Source of the DNA: Candidatus Rhabdochlamydia sp.
Lineage (GTDB): Bacteria; Chlamydiota; Chlamydiia; Chlamydiales; Rhabdochlamydiaceae
Assembly: GCA_030044075.1 (NCBI GenBank)
Contig: JASHWM010000158.1
Span: forward strand, 1-13,163
Reading direction: 5' to 3'
DNA length: 13,163 bases
Below the pieces are notes generated by a model. It was not told where the DNA came from. It worked only from the letters and a program-made list of their open reading frames with translations, and did no database searches. The position numbers were made by a program, and so were the translations under genes. Every line of letters begins with the position of its first letter. Positions within the stretch are counted from its first letter, which is position 1. Positions 1-6,852 of this stretch are shown here, one piece after another.

Positions 1-1
1 A

Positions 2-415
2 TATTTTAAAAGATACAAGAAGGTAAAAGAATATTTGGAATCCTGCAAAGAAACGGCCAGGAAAACGGGGAAAGCTGTTACGATTACAGGCAGACAGCGC
101 CCTATCCCTGAAATCCACAGTAAAAACCCTATGATCCGCGCTGCCGCTGAACGTTTGGCCGTCAATACCCCGCTGCAGGGGACCGCCGCAGACCTGATCA
201 AGCTCGCAATGATCAATATTTTTGAGGAGCTCAAAAAAAATCCGGAGCTTGGGTCGATGATCCTCCAAATCCATGACGAACTTTTATTTGAAGTTGAACA
301 AGATAAAATTTCCATTCTTTCACCTCTTGTAAAAAAAATTATGGAAAATATCTTCCTATTAAAAGTTCCTTTATCAGTAACAATTTCCGTTGGCAAAAAT
401 TGGGGGGAATGTTAG
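2..415 (+). CDS. polA: DNA polymerase I, C-terminal part (5' end outside window)
   Basis: This is the C-terminal ~137 residues of family A DNA polymerase I, which fills gaps in replication and repair. The reading frame is open from base 2, so the start lies left of the window; the TTG at 35 is internal. Visible family signatures are the finger-to-palm segment with GRQRPIPEIHSKN, the RAAAERLAVNTPLQGTAADLIK stretch (split here: AERLAVNTP then LQGTAADLIK), and palm motif C as QIHDELLFEV. In motif C the HDE supplies a metal-binding acidic residue. The protein ends normally at TAG 413-415. The coaE start codon at 409 overlaps this stop, so the two genes are probably translationally coupled. The order polA-coaE-rho is the one known from Chlamydia. 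Confidence 0.97.
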   Translation, partial: YFKRYKKVKEYLESCKETARKTGKAVTITGRQRPIPEIHSKNPMIRAAAERLAVNTPLQGTAADLIKLAMINIFEELKKNPELGSMILQIHDELLFEVEQDKISILSPLVKKIMENIFLLKVPLSVTISVGKNWGEC

Positions 416-1014
416 TTTTGAAGAAAATAGCGATTACAGGTGGAACGGCTTCTGGCAAATCCTTAGTTTGCCAAATCTTTAAAAATCTTGGTGTTGCCTA
501 TATCGTTGACTCAGATGAAATCGTACACCGCTTGCTTTCCCATGACATTACCTTACGAGATCAATTGGTCCCCTTGCTTGGAAAGGAAGTTGTAACAGAT
601 GGAAAGCTAGATCGAAAAAAAATTGCGGAGCAAGTTTTTTCCCATCCCGAGAAACTGCAGAAGTTGGAAAAAATCCTGCATCCTCTTGTAATCGAAGAAA
701 TAAACAACCGATACAACCAGGTCAAAAACTCACAAAACATCCCGCTGTTCATTGTAGAAATCCCCTTACTATATGAGATACAAGGTGAAGATGACTACGA
801 CGCCGTCGTGACTGTAATCAGCGAGGCGGCCCTATGCGAAAAGAGATTTACAGAAAAAAACCAAATGAAAGGACAGGATTTCAAAAATAGGATGCAAAGA
901 CAGCTCTCTCCAGAAAAAAAAGCTGCTTTGGCGGATTTTGTCCTTACCAACAACGGCTCAAGAGAAGAGCTAGAAGAAAATGTTAAAAACCTTATCCCAT
1001 TATTAGTTGCATAA
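409..1014 (+). CDS. coaE: Dephospho-CoA kinase
   Basis: This enzyme phosphorylates the 3'-hydroxyl of the ribose of dephospho-CoA with ATP, the last step of coenzyme A synthesis, in the cytosol. The 201-residue product has the usual family length. The P-loop GGTASGKS sits at residues 11-18. [11 protein letters not shown] matches the conserved DAD-type acidic motif, and [14 protein letters not shown] and the RMQRQLS segment near the C-terminus also match the family. I chose ATG 409: it gives the short [13 protein letters not shown]-terminus typical of the family and overlaps the polA stop. A TTG at 418 is an alternative that would sit at better spacing from the GGGGGG run at 402-407. Rho follows 19 bases downstream, so polA-coaE-rho is probably one transcript. 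Confidence 0.95.
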   Translation: MLVLKKIAITGGTASGKSLVCQIFKNLGVAYIVDSDEIVHRLLSHDITLRDQLVPLLGKEVVTDGKLDRKKIAEQVFSHPEKLQKLEKILHPLVIEEINNRYNQVKNSQNIPLFIVEIPLLYEIQGEDDYDAVVTVISEAALCEKRFTEKNQMKGQDFKNRMQRQLSPEKKAALADFVLTNNGSREELEENVKNLIPLLVA

Positions 1015-1020
1015 AAGGAG
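1013..1020 (+). promoter_or_regulatory. Ribosome binding site of rho
   Basis: AAAAGGAG overlaps the coaE stop codon. The GGAG is 13 bases from ATG 1034, somewhat long. No ATG lies closer, and an in-frame ATT at 1028 has ideal spacing but would be a rare start. A TTG at 1007 lies upstream of this site and is therefore rejected as the start. Confidence 0.5.
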
Positions 1021-1033
1021 CGTCAACATTCGT

Positions 1034-2365
1034 ATGAACCAAGAAGACAATCTGCAAAATATCCAAGAATTTGATCAAGAAAAAGCTGCCCAGCCATCTC
1101 CCCCGGAAACCATCACTCGTATTTCCGACCTCCAACGGATGAACATTGACGAACTCAATCAATTTGCCCGCAATATTGGGCTAAAAAATCTTGGGACCCT
1201 GACAAAGTCTCAGATGGTTTTTGAGATTGTCAAAACAAAATCAGAAAGGCCTGGCGAAGTTCTCGTCGGGGAAGGCGTTCTAGAAGTTTTGCCTGATGGA
1301 TTTGGTTTCTTGCGCTCTCCCAACTATAACTATTTGCCATCGGCCGAAGATATTTATGTATCGCCTGCGCAAATTCGACGTTTCGACCTTAAAAAGGGAG
1401 ACACCGTTTATGGAACAATTAGGTCTCCCAAAGACAAGGAAAAATATTTTGCACTCCTCAAGGTGGACAAGATCAATAACTGCACCCCAGAAAAAGCAAG
1501 GGACCGCATCCTCTTTGAAAACTTGACCCCTCTTTATCCTGACGAGCGCCTTGTCATGGAGACAACAAAAGAGAACATGACAACAAGGGTCCTTGACCTG
1601 ACAGCGCCTATTGGAAAAGGCCAGCGATGCCTCATCGTTGCTCCCCCAAGGTCGGGCAAGACCATCATCCTTCAGAATATCGCGAATGCGATCGCAACGA
1701 ACAACCCTGAGATCATCTTGATCGTCCTCCTCATCGACGAAAGACCGGAAGAAGTCACTGACATGATCCGCATCGTTAAAGGAGAGGTTGTCTCGTCAAC
1801 TTTCGACGAACCGCCAGAAAGGCACGTCCAAGTTGCAGAAATGGCGATCGAAAAAGCAAGGCGACTTGTCGAGCATGGCCACGATGTCGTGATCTTGCTG
1901 GACAACATCACCCGTCTTGCCAGGGCCTATAACACCGTCCAGCCGCATTCAGGCAAGATCCTCACCGGCGGTGTCGATGCTAACGCGCTCCATAAGCCAA
2001 AACGCTTCTTTGGCGCTGCACGCAACATCGACCAGGGAGGCTCCCTCACCATCATTGCAACAGCTCTTATTGAGACCGGCTCTCGCATGGACGAGGTAAT
2101 TTTCGAAGAGTTCAAAGGTACCGGTAATATGGAGCTCGTCCTTGACCGCAGACTTGCGGACAGGAGGGTATGGCCTGCGATCGATATCATTAAGAGCGGT
2201 ACCCGTAAAGAAGAGCTGCTCTACCATCCAAACGAACTGGAAAAAATCTATCTGCTTCGCCAAGCTCTTGCCGACCTGGCCCCGCTTGACGCCATGAACC
2301 TTCTCATCAACCGTTTGAAAAAAACAAATAGCAACATCGAATTCCTGCTTTCGATGAAAGATTAA
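1034..2365 (+). CDS. rho: Transcription termination factor Rho
   Basis: Rho is a hexameric RNA-dependent ATPase and translocase that releases RNA polymerase at factor-dependent terminators. The 443-residue product is close to the family's usual ~420-residue core length. A short charged leader (residues 1-28) precedes the Rho N-terminal helical domain. Then comes the cold-shock-like RNA-binding domain containing [11 protein letters not shown] and [18 protein letters not shown]. The RecA-like motor follows, with Walker A APPRSGKT (PPRSGKT at residues 204-210), Walker [17 protein letters not shown], and the Q/R-loop region with [20 protein letters not shown]. The C-terminal [12 protein letters not shown] and SGTRKEELL segments are typical Rho. 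No key residue is missing. It is the last gene of the polA-coaE-rho block, and a hairpin lies directly after its stop. Confidence 0.98.
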   Translation: MNQEDNLQNIQEFDQEKAAQPSPPETITRISDLQRMNIDELNQFARNIGLKNLGTLTKSQMVFEIVKTKSERPGEVLVGEGVLEVLPDGFGFLRSPNYNYLPSAEDIYVSPAQIRRFDLKKGDTVYGTIRSPKDKEKYFALLKVDKINNCTPEKARDRILFENLTPLYPDERLVMETTKENMTTRVLDLTAPIGKGQRCLIVAPPRSGKTIILQNIANAIATNNPEIILIVLLIDERPEEVTDMIRIVKGEVVSSTFDEPPERHVQVAEMAIEKARRLVEHGHDVVILLDNITRLARAYNTVQPHSGKILTGGVDANALHKPKRFFGAARNIDQGGSLTIIATALIETGSRMDEVIFEEFKGTGNMELVLDRRLADRRVWPAIDIIKSGTRKEELLYHPNELEKIYLLRQALADLAPLDAMNLLINRLKKTNSNIEFLLSMKD

Positions 2366-2369
2366 CCGT

Positions 2370-2406
2370 AAGGAACGGGACAGTTTTTTTGGCTGTCCCC
2401 TTCCTT
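2370..2406 (+). terminator. Hairpin after rho, possible transcription end
   Basis: A near-perfect inverted repeat starts 5 bases after the rho stop. AAGGAA-c-GGGACAG pairs with CTGTCCC-c-TTCCTT, giving 7 + 6 pairs around one C/C mismatch. The seven-T run is in the loop (2384-2390) rather than after the stem, so this is not a textbook intrinsic terminator. An alternative small hairpin, CCGT-aagga-ACGG (2366-2378), followed five bases later by those Ts would have the normal order but a weak stem. Confidence 0.4.
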
Positions 2407-2416
2407 GATCTACAAT
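2389..2416 (+). promoter_or_regulatory. Candidate sigma-70-type promoter for the solute-binding lipoprotein gene
   Basis: TTGGCT (2389-2394) and TACAAT (2411-2416) are separated by 16 bases. TACAAT differs from the TATAAT consensus at one position. Transcription would begin near 2423, only about six bases before ATG 2429. That would give an almost leaderless message, consistent with the absence of a Shine-Dalgarno sequence. The match is by eye only. Confidence 0.3.
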
Positions 2417-2428
2417 GCTGTTCATGCA

Positions 2429-4003
2429 ATGAGGACTGTTTTCATATTGTTCCGGTTTGTAGTCCTTACTCTTCTACTGTGCGGATGCTCAACTGCAAGC
2501 AGGCCGCCATCGGGAAATAAGACCCTTCGCATCAATATTCAACGAGAACCATTTACCTTAGACCCAAGAAAAGGCGGCGACCTCGTCTCTTCAACAGTAC
2601 ATTTTTTGCTTTACGAAGGCCTTACCAGGCTCTCTCCAAAAGGGACAATTGAATATATTGGAGCGAAAAAAGTCCTCATATCCAAAGATCAAAAGACCTA
2701 TACGTTCCTGCTCAGGGACACATACTGGTCCAGCGGAGACCCCGTCACAGCCTTCGACTATGAAAGATCCTGGAAGGCAATGCTCGATCCAAACTTTCCC
2801 TCGCCGAACGCCTTTTTATTATATGAGATCAAAAACAGCGAAAAAGCCAAAAAAGGGGAAGTTCCCATTGACACCGTCGGAATAAAGGCCGTCGATCAGA
2901 AAACTCTCGTGGTGACTTTGGAAAGGCCCTGTTCTTATTTTTTACATATCACCACTTTTTGTTCTCTCTTCCCATTCTCAGGTGAAGGAACATACAATGG
3001 CCCTTTTCTTTTGAAGAAGTGGAAACATCACAATGAAATTACTTTTAAGAAAAACCCCACCTATTGGGCAAAAAATCAAATTTCCCTCGATCAAATTAAA
3101 ATGCTCATCGTAGAAAATGAGACAACAGCCCTTCATCTCTATGAAATAGATGAGCTAGACATTATGGGGTTCACCTCCCATCTTCCTCTTGATTCCTTAA
3201 AAAAGGTTTCCGAAAGCAACCAACTTTATAAAGTCGATGCCGCAGGCACGTGCTTTTGCGTCTTTAATACAGACAAATTCCCATTTCATAATCCCAACAT
3301 GCGCAAAGCCTTTGCCTATTCCATCAACCGATCTGAGATCGTAGAGCACGTCACACAGATGGATGAGAAAATTGCTACCGGGCTGATCCCTCCCCATTTA
3401 AAAAAAAGGAGCGCATCCCTGTTCCTCGATGCAGACATAGCAGCTTCCAAAGAGTATTTTCAAAAAGGCCTTGGTGAACTTCAGATCACAAAAGAAGATT
3501 TACCTGAGATCATCTTCTATTATCCCCGTTCTGAAATAAACCATCTTCTTGCGCAAACTCTCCAACAGCAATGGCTGCAAACCCTTGGGATCAAGGTTCA
3601 GCTCCAAGCTATGGACCTTAAAACGCTTCTTGAAAAACTGTCCCGCGGAGATTTTTTTATGGGACAATATACTTTTCTTGCACAGTATTTTGACTCGATG
3701 AACTTATTCGAACGCTTTAAAAATAAGAATAACCGAAAAAACTTCGCCCAATGGGAATATCCAAAATTCGCTGAGGTCCTTCAAGCCAGCCAGGTGGCAG
3801 CCCATATCGAAATGAAAGATCAGCTGCTTGATAAAGCGGAAGAATTATTGATCGAGGAAATGCCGATTGCTCCGCTATTTCATCCGACTTTTGTCTATCT
3901 GATAAAACCCCATTTGAAAAATGTTCAATTCTCCCCGATAGGATCTATTTATTTGGATAGGATATCGACCGACTCTTCTTCCAGGATAGGGAATGATTTA
4001 TAG
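2429..4003 (+). CDS. OppA-type peptide/solute-binding lipoprotein of an ABC importer
   Basis: This is a family 5 extracytoplasmic solute-binding protein, the class that delivers oligopeptides (or nickel and other ligands) to an Opp/Dpp-type ABC permease. From ATG 2429 it has 524 residues, the normal OppA length. The N-terminus is a lipoprotein signal: a hydrophobic stretch ends in LLLCGC, with Cys20 the likely lipidation site, so the protein should be membrane-anchored outside the cytoplasm. Family features include REPFTLDPRKGGD near the N-terminus, YEGLTRLSPKG, YTFLLRDTYWSSGDPVTAFDY, YNGPFLLKKWK followed by KNPTYW, and VRKAF-like NMRKAFAYSINR. No permease or ATPase genes are adjacent, so the ligand cannot be deduced. 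The TTG at 2405 was rejected as start because the ATG gives a compact signal peptide. The 3' end overlaps the convergent phosphoribosyltransferase gene by 55 bases. Confidence 0.9.
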   Translation: MRTVFILFRFVVLTLLLCGCSTASRPPSGNKTLRINIQREPFTLDPRKGGDLVSSTVHFLLYEGLTRLSPKGTIEYIGAKKVLISKDQKTYTFLLRDTYWSSGDPVTAFDYERSWKAMLDPNFPSPNAFLLYEIKNSEKAKKGEVPIDTVGIKAVDQKTLVVTLERPCSYFLHITTFCSLFPFSGEGTYNGPFLLKKWKHHNEITFKKNPTYWAKNQISLDQIKMLIVENETTALHLYEIDELDIMGFTSHLPLDSLKKVSESNQLYKVDAAGTCFCVFNTDKFPFHNPNMRKAFAYSINRSEIVEHVTQMDEKIATGLIPPHLKKRSASLFLDADIAASKEYFQKGLGELQITKEDLPEIIFYYPRSEINHLLAQTLQQQWLQTLGIKVQLQAMDLKTLLEKLSRGDFFMGQYTFLAQYFDSMNLFERFKNKNNRKNFAQWEYPKFAEVLQASQVAAHIEMKDQLLDKAEELLIEEMPIAPLFHPTFVYLIKPHLKNVQFSPIGSIYLDRISTDSSSRIGNDL

Positions 4004-4557
4004 AACTCTTCCAGCCTATGGAAATGGATCGGCCGCACCAAATAGACGACCTCTCCCATATGCTTTTCAAAAAAACGGAGGGCATCGGAAGAAATCACAG
4101 GTGTTGCGACCTGAATTTTTTTTGCTTCCATGGTGATAAGGGAAGCGATGGCGACCTTCATTGTAATACCAGTTGCAATTCCCTCGTCCACCAAGATCAC
4201 ATGTTTATCTTTCACATCAGGCAGATCATTACAGCTTTTTTCAAAGATTCTCTTTGCCTCTTGCAATTGCTCATGAAGACCTTCTTGGGGAACTCGAAGG
4301 ATCTCAATGAGGGCTTCATTGAACATGGCGATGCCATTTTCTGAAATCGCCCCTAGTGTGACATGATCATGGGAAGCAACTTTGATTTTTTTTACCTGCA
4401 CAACAAAGCTGGTTAAAGACAGTTCCTTTGCAATAACCCTAGCAATTGGCACACCTCCTGGGGTAATTCCCGCTACTAGAGTATCTTCACTTGCGCGAAA
4501 GCTTTGTAATCGTAATGAAAGCTGCTTGGCAGCATCGGTTCGGTCTTTAAAAAACAC
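3949..4557 (-). CDS. Predicted phosphoribosyltransferase, COG1926 type
   Basis: This 202-residue type I phosphoribosyltransferase-fold protein resembles the poorly characterised COG1926 group. Family features are FFKDRTDAAKQLSLRL at the N-terminus, AGITPGGVPIA at residues 29-39, KKIKV followed by TLGAISENG, and the PRPP-binding loop VILVDEGIATGIT at residues 120-132 with adjacent acidic residues D124-E125. The acceptor substrate is not known for this group; it is not one of the named purine or pyrimidine salvage enzymes. There is no signal peptide, so it is cytosolic. The start is GTG 4557: its G is the last base of the upstream decarboxylase stop (TAGTG), implying translational coupling. The 3' end runs 55 bases into the end of the convergent lipoprotein gene, and no terminator was seen for either. 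Confidence 0.85.
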   Translation of the reverse strand: MFFKDRTDAAKQLSLRLQSFRASEDTLVAGITPGGVPIARVIAKELSLTSFVVQVKKIKVASHDHVTLGAISENGIAMFNEALIEILRVPQEGLHEQLQEAKRIFEKSCNDLPDVKDKHVILVDEGIATGITMKVAIASLITMEAKKIQVATPVISSDALRFFEKHMGEVVYLVRPIHFHRLEEFYKSFPILEEESVDILSK

Positions 4558-4997
4558 TATGGACTACTCTTCATTTCGATGTCTTGATGTCTTTCGATAG
4601 TTTGTCTGCTGACTTTCTTAGGCTTCAGGTATTTTTGCATGACCTCATCAAACCGTTCCGGAACGCACTTCTCGCCACAGGTAAAAATATCGATGAAGCA
4701 CGCTTCGTGTTCAGGATATGTATGAATCGTCGCATGGCTCTCGGAAAGGAGGTATGCTATGGTAATCGCTTCTGGAGAAAAGATCCATTCGACGGAGCCG
4801 ACAATTGTCGCATCAGACGCTTCTATAGCTTCCTGCATAGCTGCCCTCAGCTTAGGAAAATCGATGAGAGCTTCATGATCGCATCCTGTATAATTTGCAA
4901 GGACATGCCTTCCCTTAAAAAGGTGCTCTTCCTCATTTGCATAAGCCTGCAGACCAATCGCACAAAAAACAAGAATGCAAAAGCTACGAAAGATCAT
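4557..4997 (-). CDS. speD: S-adenosylmethionine decarboxylase-like pyruvoyl enzyme with a signal peptide
   Basis: The AdoMet decarboxylase proenzyme cleaves itself to form a pyruvoyl cofactor and makes decarboxylated AdoMet for polyamine synthesis. The core (about residue 27 onward) follows the class 1b bacterial form: GRHVLANYTGCD, then SESHATIHTYPE, then DIFTCG. By alignment to the Thermotoga enzyme, Ser87 (cleavage Glu86/Ser87), His92 and Cys107 occupy the catalytic positions with exact 5- and 15-residue spacing. Unusually, the 146-residue protein starts with MIFRSFCILVFCAIGLQAYA. This is a basic n-region, hydrophobic core and AYA cleavage site, i.e. a Sec signal peptide. The start is well fixed by AGGAGG eight bases upstream. 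The family is normally cytosolic. Substrate could be AdoMet, or ornithine/arginine as in neofunctionalised SpeD homologues. The gene is coupled to the downstream phosphoribosyltransferase. Confidence 0.88.
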   Translation of the reverse strand: MIFRSFCILVFCAIGLQAYANEEEHLFKGRHVLANYTGCDHEALIDFPKLRAAMQEAIEASDATIVGSVEWIFSPEAITIAYLLSESHATIHTYPEHEACFIDIFTCGEKCVPERFDEVMQKYLKPKKVSRQTIERHQDIEMKSSP

Positions 4998-5005
4998 ATT
5001 TTTTA

Positions 5006-5011
5006 CCTCCT
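5006..5011 (-). promoter_or_regulatory. Strong ribosome binding site fixing the decarboxylase start
   Basis: AGGAGG on the minus strand lies 8 bases before ATG 4997. It is the best Shine-Dalgarno sequence in the window and shows that the signal-peptide-encoding ATG is really used. No alternative start codon in good context lies between the signal peptide and the GRHVLA core. Confidence 0.8.
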
Positions 5012-5139
5012 AATCCCAAAATACGAATAGTTTAAAAAATTTGCGAAAAACTATCTACTGCAAAATATTTCCGTTGTTGTCTTGCGAAAAAAAAGCAAAT
5101 AATTGAAATTTAGGTTAACAATAATTATTCAGGTTGTCG

Positions 5140-5976
5140 ATGCGCATTTTGTCAGCAATCTTCCTTATCATCAGTTTGGGATGTGGATTCTATTGGGTAA
5201 GCACAAATCGCCCTGAATTGAAAATGCGTGTAGAAGAATTCATCGATGGAGGACAGCTCCATACCCTTGAGATCAAATACAGTGCCAAGCAGATCATGGA
5301 AACGCATCGAAAAGAACTCCTTAAAGACAATAGGCATACCTATCTTGAGCCAACGCTCAAGTTTTATCCTTATCTCTTGCTCGAAGTAAAGTATAATTTG
5401 TCCGATGATAAAACTCGCGAAGGGATCATCTTGTGGGATATGCTCGATGGAGAAATGGTCATCGATACAAAAAACTGGGAAAAAACCCACGGCTTTGGCG
5501 ATTGCATCAATGCCAACACCCAAAAGCATGAATTCAAGATCATCAACATCCTTGCAAAAAAAGGCGGGTCGATCGACCGGGAAGGCCTCACAAAAGCCCT
5601 CAATGTCGAGAATGAGGTTTTAGATTCTTGGATCGACACTTGCCGCAAGAAAAAACTGATCGTTCAAAACGGCAACCGCTATCGCCTCCACTTGCAAAAC
5701 CCAAAACTTCGAACGGTCCCCGAGACCCGCATCAGCGAGTGGCTTGTCACCAAGCCATATAAAAATGCCATCCGGTTGCCAAAGCGCTATTCGCTTGGGC
5801 AAATCGAAAGGATTTCCAAAGCTGCTTTCGGCCATGATTTCGCCATTCGTCAAACAACCGACATTTATCTTCCGATCCATAGCATTATTGTCCAAAACCC
5901 TGATGGGTCGATCCAAACCACCCATTGGAATGCAGTCAATGGGAAGAAGCTCACCGGCGCCTACTTCATGCCCTAA
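5140..5976 (+). CDS. Unrecognised membrane-anchored protein with possible winged-helix segment
   Basis: I do not recognise this 278-residue protein. It begins with a hydrophobic segment (residues 3-22, ILSAIFLIISLGCGFYWV) that should be a signal anchor; the LGC there lacks a good residue at -3, so lipidation is unlikely. Residues 23-129 are a mixed, charged domain. Residues ~131-188, beginning HEFKIINILAKKGG, look like a winged helix: helix, turn, second helix ending CRKKKLIV, then a QNGNRYRLHL beta-hairpin wing. The C-terminal part is basic and aromatic and ends GKKLTGAYFMP. ATG 5140 was chosen over the TTG at 5134; AGG at 5131-5133 gives six-base spacing. It is transcribed divergently from the decarboxylase across ~140 A/T-rich bases. 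It may be a lineage-specific chlamydial protein. Function unknown. Confidence 0.75.
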   Translation: MRILSAIFLIISLGCGFYWVSTNRPELKMRVEEFIDGGQLHTLEIKYSAKQIMETHRKELLKDNRHTYLEPTLKFYPYLLLEVKYNLSDDKTREGIILWDMLDGEMVIDTKNWEKTHGFGDCINANTQKHEFKIINILAKKGGSIDREGLTKALNVENEVLDSWIDTCRKKKLIVQNGNRYRLHLQNPKLRTVPETRISEWLVTKPYKNAIRLPKRYSLGQIERISKAAFGHDFAIRQTTDIYLPIHSIIVQNPDGSIQTTHWNAVNGKKLTGAYFMP

Positions 5977-5979
5977 ATC

Positions 5980-5997
5980 TTTGAACACTTGTTCAAA
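5980..5997 (+). terminator. Weak hairpin after the membrane-anchored protein gene
   Basis: TTTGAACA and TGTTCAAA form a perfect 8-base inverted repeat around CT, four bases after the stop codon, followed by AATTTT. The A/T-rich stem and mixed A/T tail make it a weak terminator candidate. It could also be an operator-like palindrome in front of the sulfotransferase cassette. Confidence 0.35.
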
Positions 5998-6017
5998 AAT
6001 TTTCCTTGATATATCTT
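5989..6017 (+). promoter_or_regulatory. Candidate promoter of the sulfotransferase cassette
   Basis: TTGTTC (5989-5994) and TATCTT (6012-6017), 17 bases apart, are a moderate match to sigma-70 boxes 33 bases before the first sulfotransferase ATG. The -35 element overlaps the right arm of the TTTGAACA/TGTTCAAA palindrome, so a protein bound there could control it. The call is by eye and weak. Confidence 0.22.
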
Positions 6018-6050
6018 ATAGGGGTAGTTCCTTTTTTAGGTAAGCAATCG

Positions 6051-6818
6051 ATGCTCCGGCTAACGCTTCTATTCATTTTTTTTATTTTGACTTTGCAAAG
6101 CGAAGAATATGTAGATATCAACGCCCAGATCTCTTTGAGGACACAGCAATATTCCACTGGGAGCTATGAAAAAATTATCGTTTCTTCACCGCCTAGGACG
6201 GGGAGCACCCTTGTATTTAATGTGTTGAGGTTTTTGTTCGAAGACCAGGCCGTGTTTGACCAGTCAACCTATAATAAAAAAATATCAAATGCGAAAGTAG
6301 AAAAAACACATACCATTTCCTACCCTAAAGAAAACCAATTTGTATTTATTCCTATTCGAAATCCCATCGATGCCTGCTATTCAAATTATAGAATTTTCCA
6401 TAAAGATCGCCATATCTTGGAAGTCCTTGAAGAAATCACAGAGCCCTATATACAAAGCCTGATCTTCATAGAGTCTTTAAATAAATACCCAAATGTGGTC
6501 TGTATAAAATACGAAGATTTTTTGGACAATTTTGATTATTTGTTTGATCTAATCGAGAAGATTTTTTCCATTACTATCCACGATTATGACAAAAATCTAA
6601 TAGCGCATGCCCTCTCTAAAGAAAATGTTTTGGCCAATATACAACAATATCCCTCCTTCAATGAATATCATCCGGCGACGCATTTGCATGGCGAACATAT
6701 TGATCTAAAAGTCACACCTCAAAAAGCTCAAGACAGAATTAAAGCGAGAATCAGAGAAAAATTGAAACCTTATGAAGAAGTCCTTAAAAAATGGGGATAT
6801 GGCTCATTTGCATTATAA
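6051..6818 (+). CDS. Exported sulfotransferase, tandem paralogue 1
   Basis: This 255-residue PAPS-dependent sulfotransferase-fold protein would move a sulfuryl group from PAPS to a hydroxyl or amine of a glycan, peptide or lipid. Three diagnostic elements are present and correctly ordered. The 5'-phosphosulfate loop is PPRTGST at residues 47-53. KTH at 85-87 gives a His in the position of the SULT catalytic base. The 3'-phosphate motif IRNPIDACYS at 102-111 keeps the Arg103...Ser111 spacing of eight. The N-terminus (MLRLTLLFIFFILTLQS) is a signal peptide or signal anchor, which is unusual for a PAPS enzyme in a bacterium. ATG 6051 was chosen because all three paralogues align without gaps from this Met. 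It is the first gene of a four-gene cassette, 34 bases before its nearest paralogue. Acceptor unknown. Confidence 0.82.
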   Translation: MLRLTLLFIFFILTLQSEEYVDINAQISLRTQQYSTGSYEKIIVSSPPRTGSTLVFNVLRFLFEDQAVFDQSTYNKKISNAKVEKTHTISYPKENQFVFIPIRNPIDACYSNYRIFHKDRHILEVLEEITEPYIQSLIFIESLNKYPNVVCIKYEDFLDNFDYLFDLIEKIFSITIHDYDKNLIAHALSKENVLANIQQYPSFNEYHPATHLHGEHIDLKVTPQKAQDRIKARIREKLKPYEEVLKKWGYGSFAL

Positions 6819-6852
6819 AGCCGGGATCTTTTTCTTTTTTAAGAAACTCAAC

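Noticed and set aside
1949..2425. 158-codon open frame on the minus strand
   Set aside because: It lies across the end of rho, which is certain from its motifs, and its translation shows no recognisable domain; a shadow of the rho codon pattern.
4584..5030. Plus-strand open frame of 148 codons over the decarboxylase
   Set aside because: The minus-strand gene has intact catalytic motifs and a strong ribosome binding site; the plus frame has neither.
5041..5091. Direct repeat TTGCGAAAAA at 5041 and 5082 in the divergent intergenic region
   Set aside because: Only ten bases in an A-rich stretch and two copies; it may be chance. No convincing promoter boxes could be fixed there for either direction.
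5620..5988. Minus-strand open frame of 122 codons
   Set aside because: Antisense to the membrane-anchored protein gene, with no ribosome binding site and a composition that looks like reverse-strand coding.
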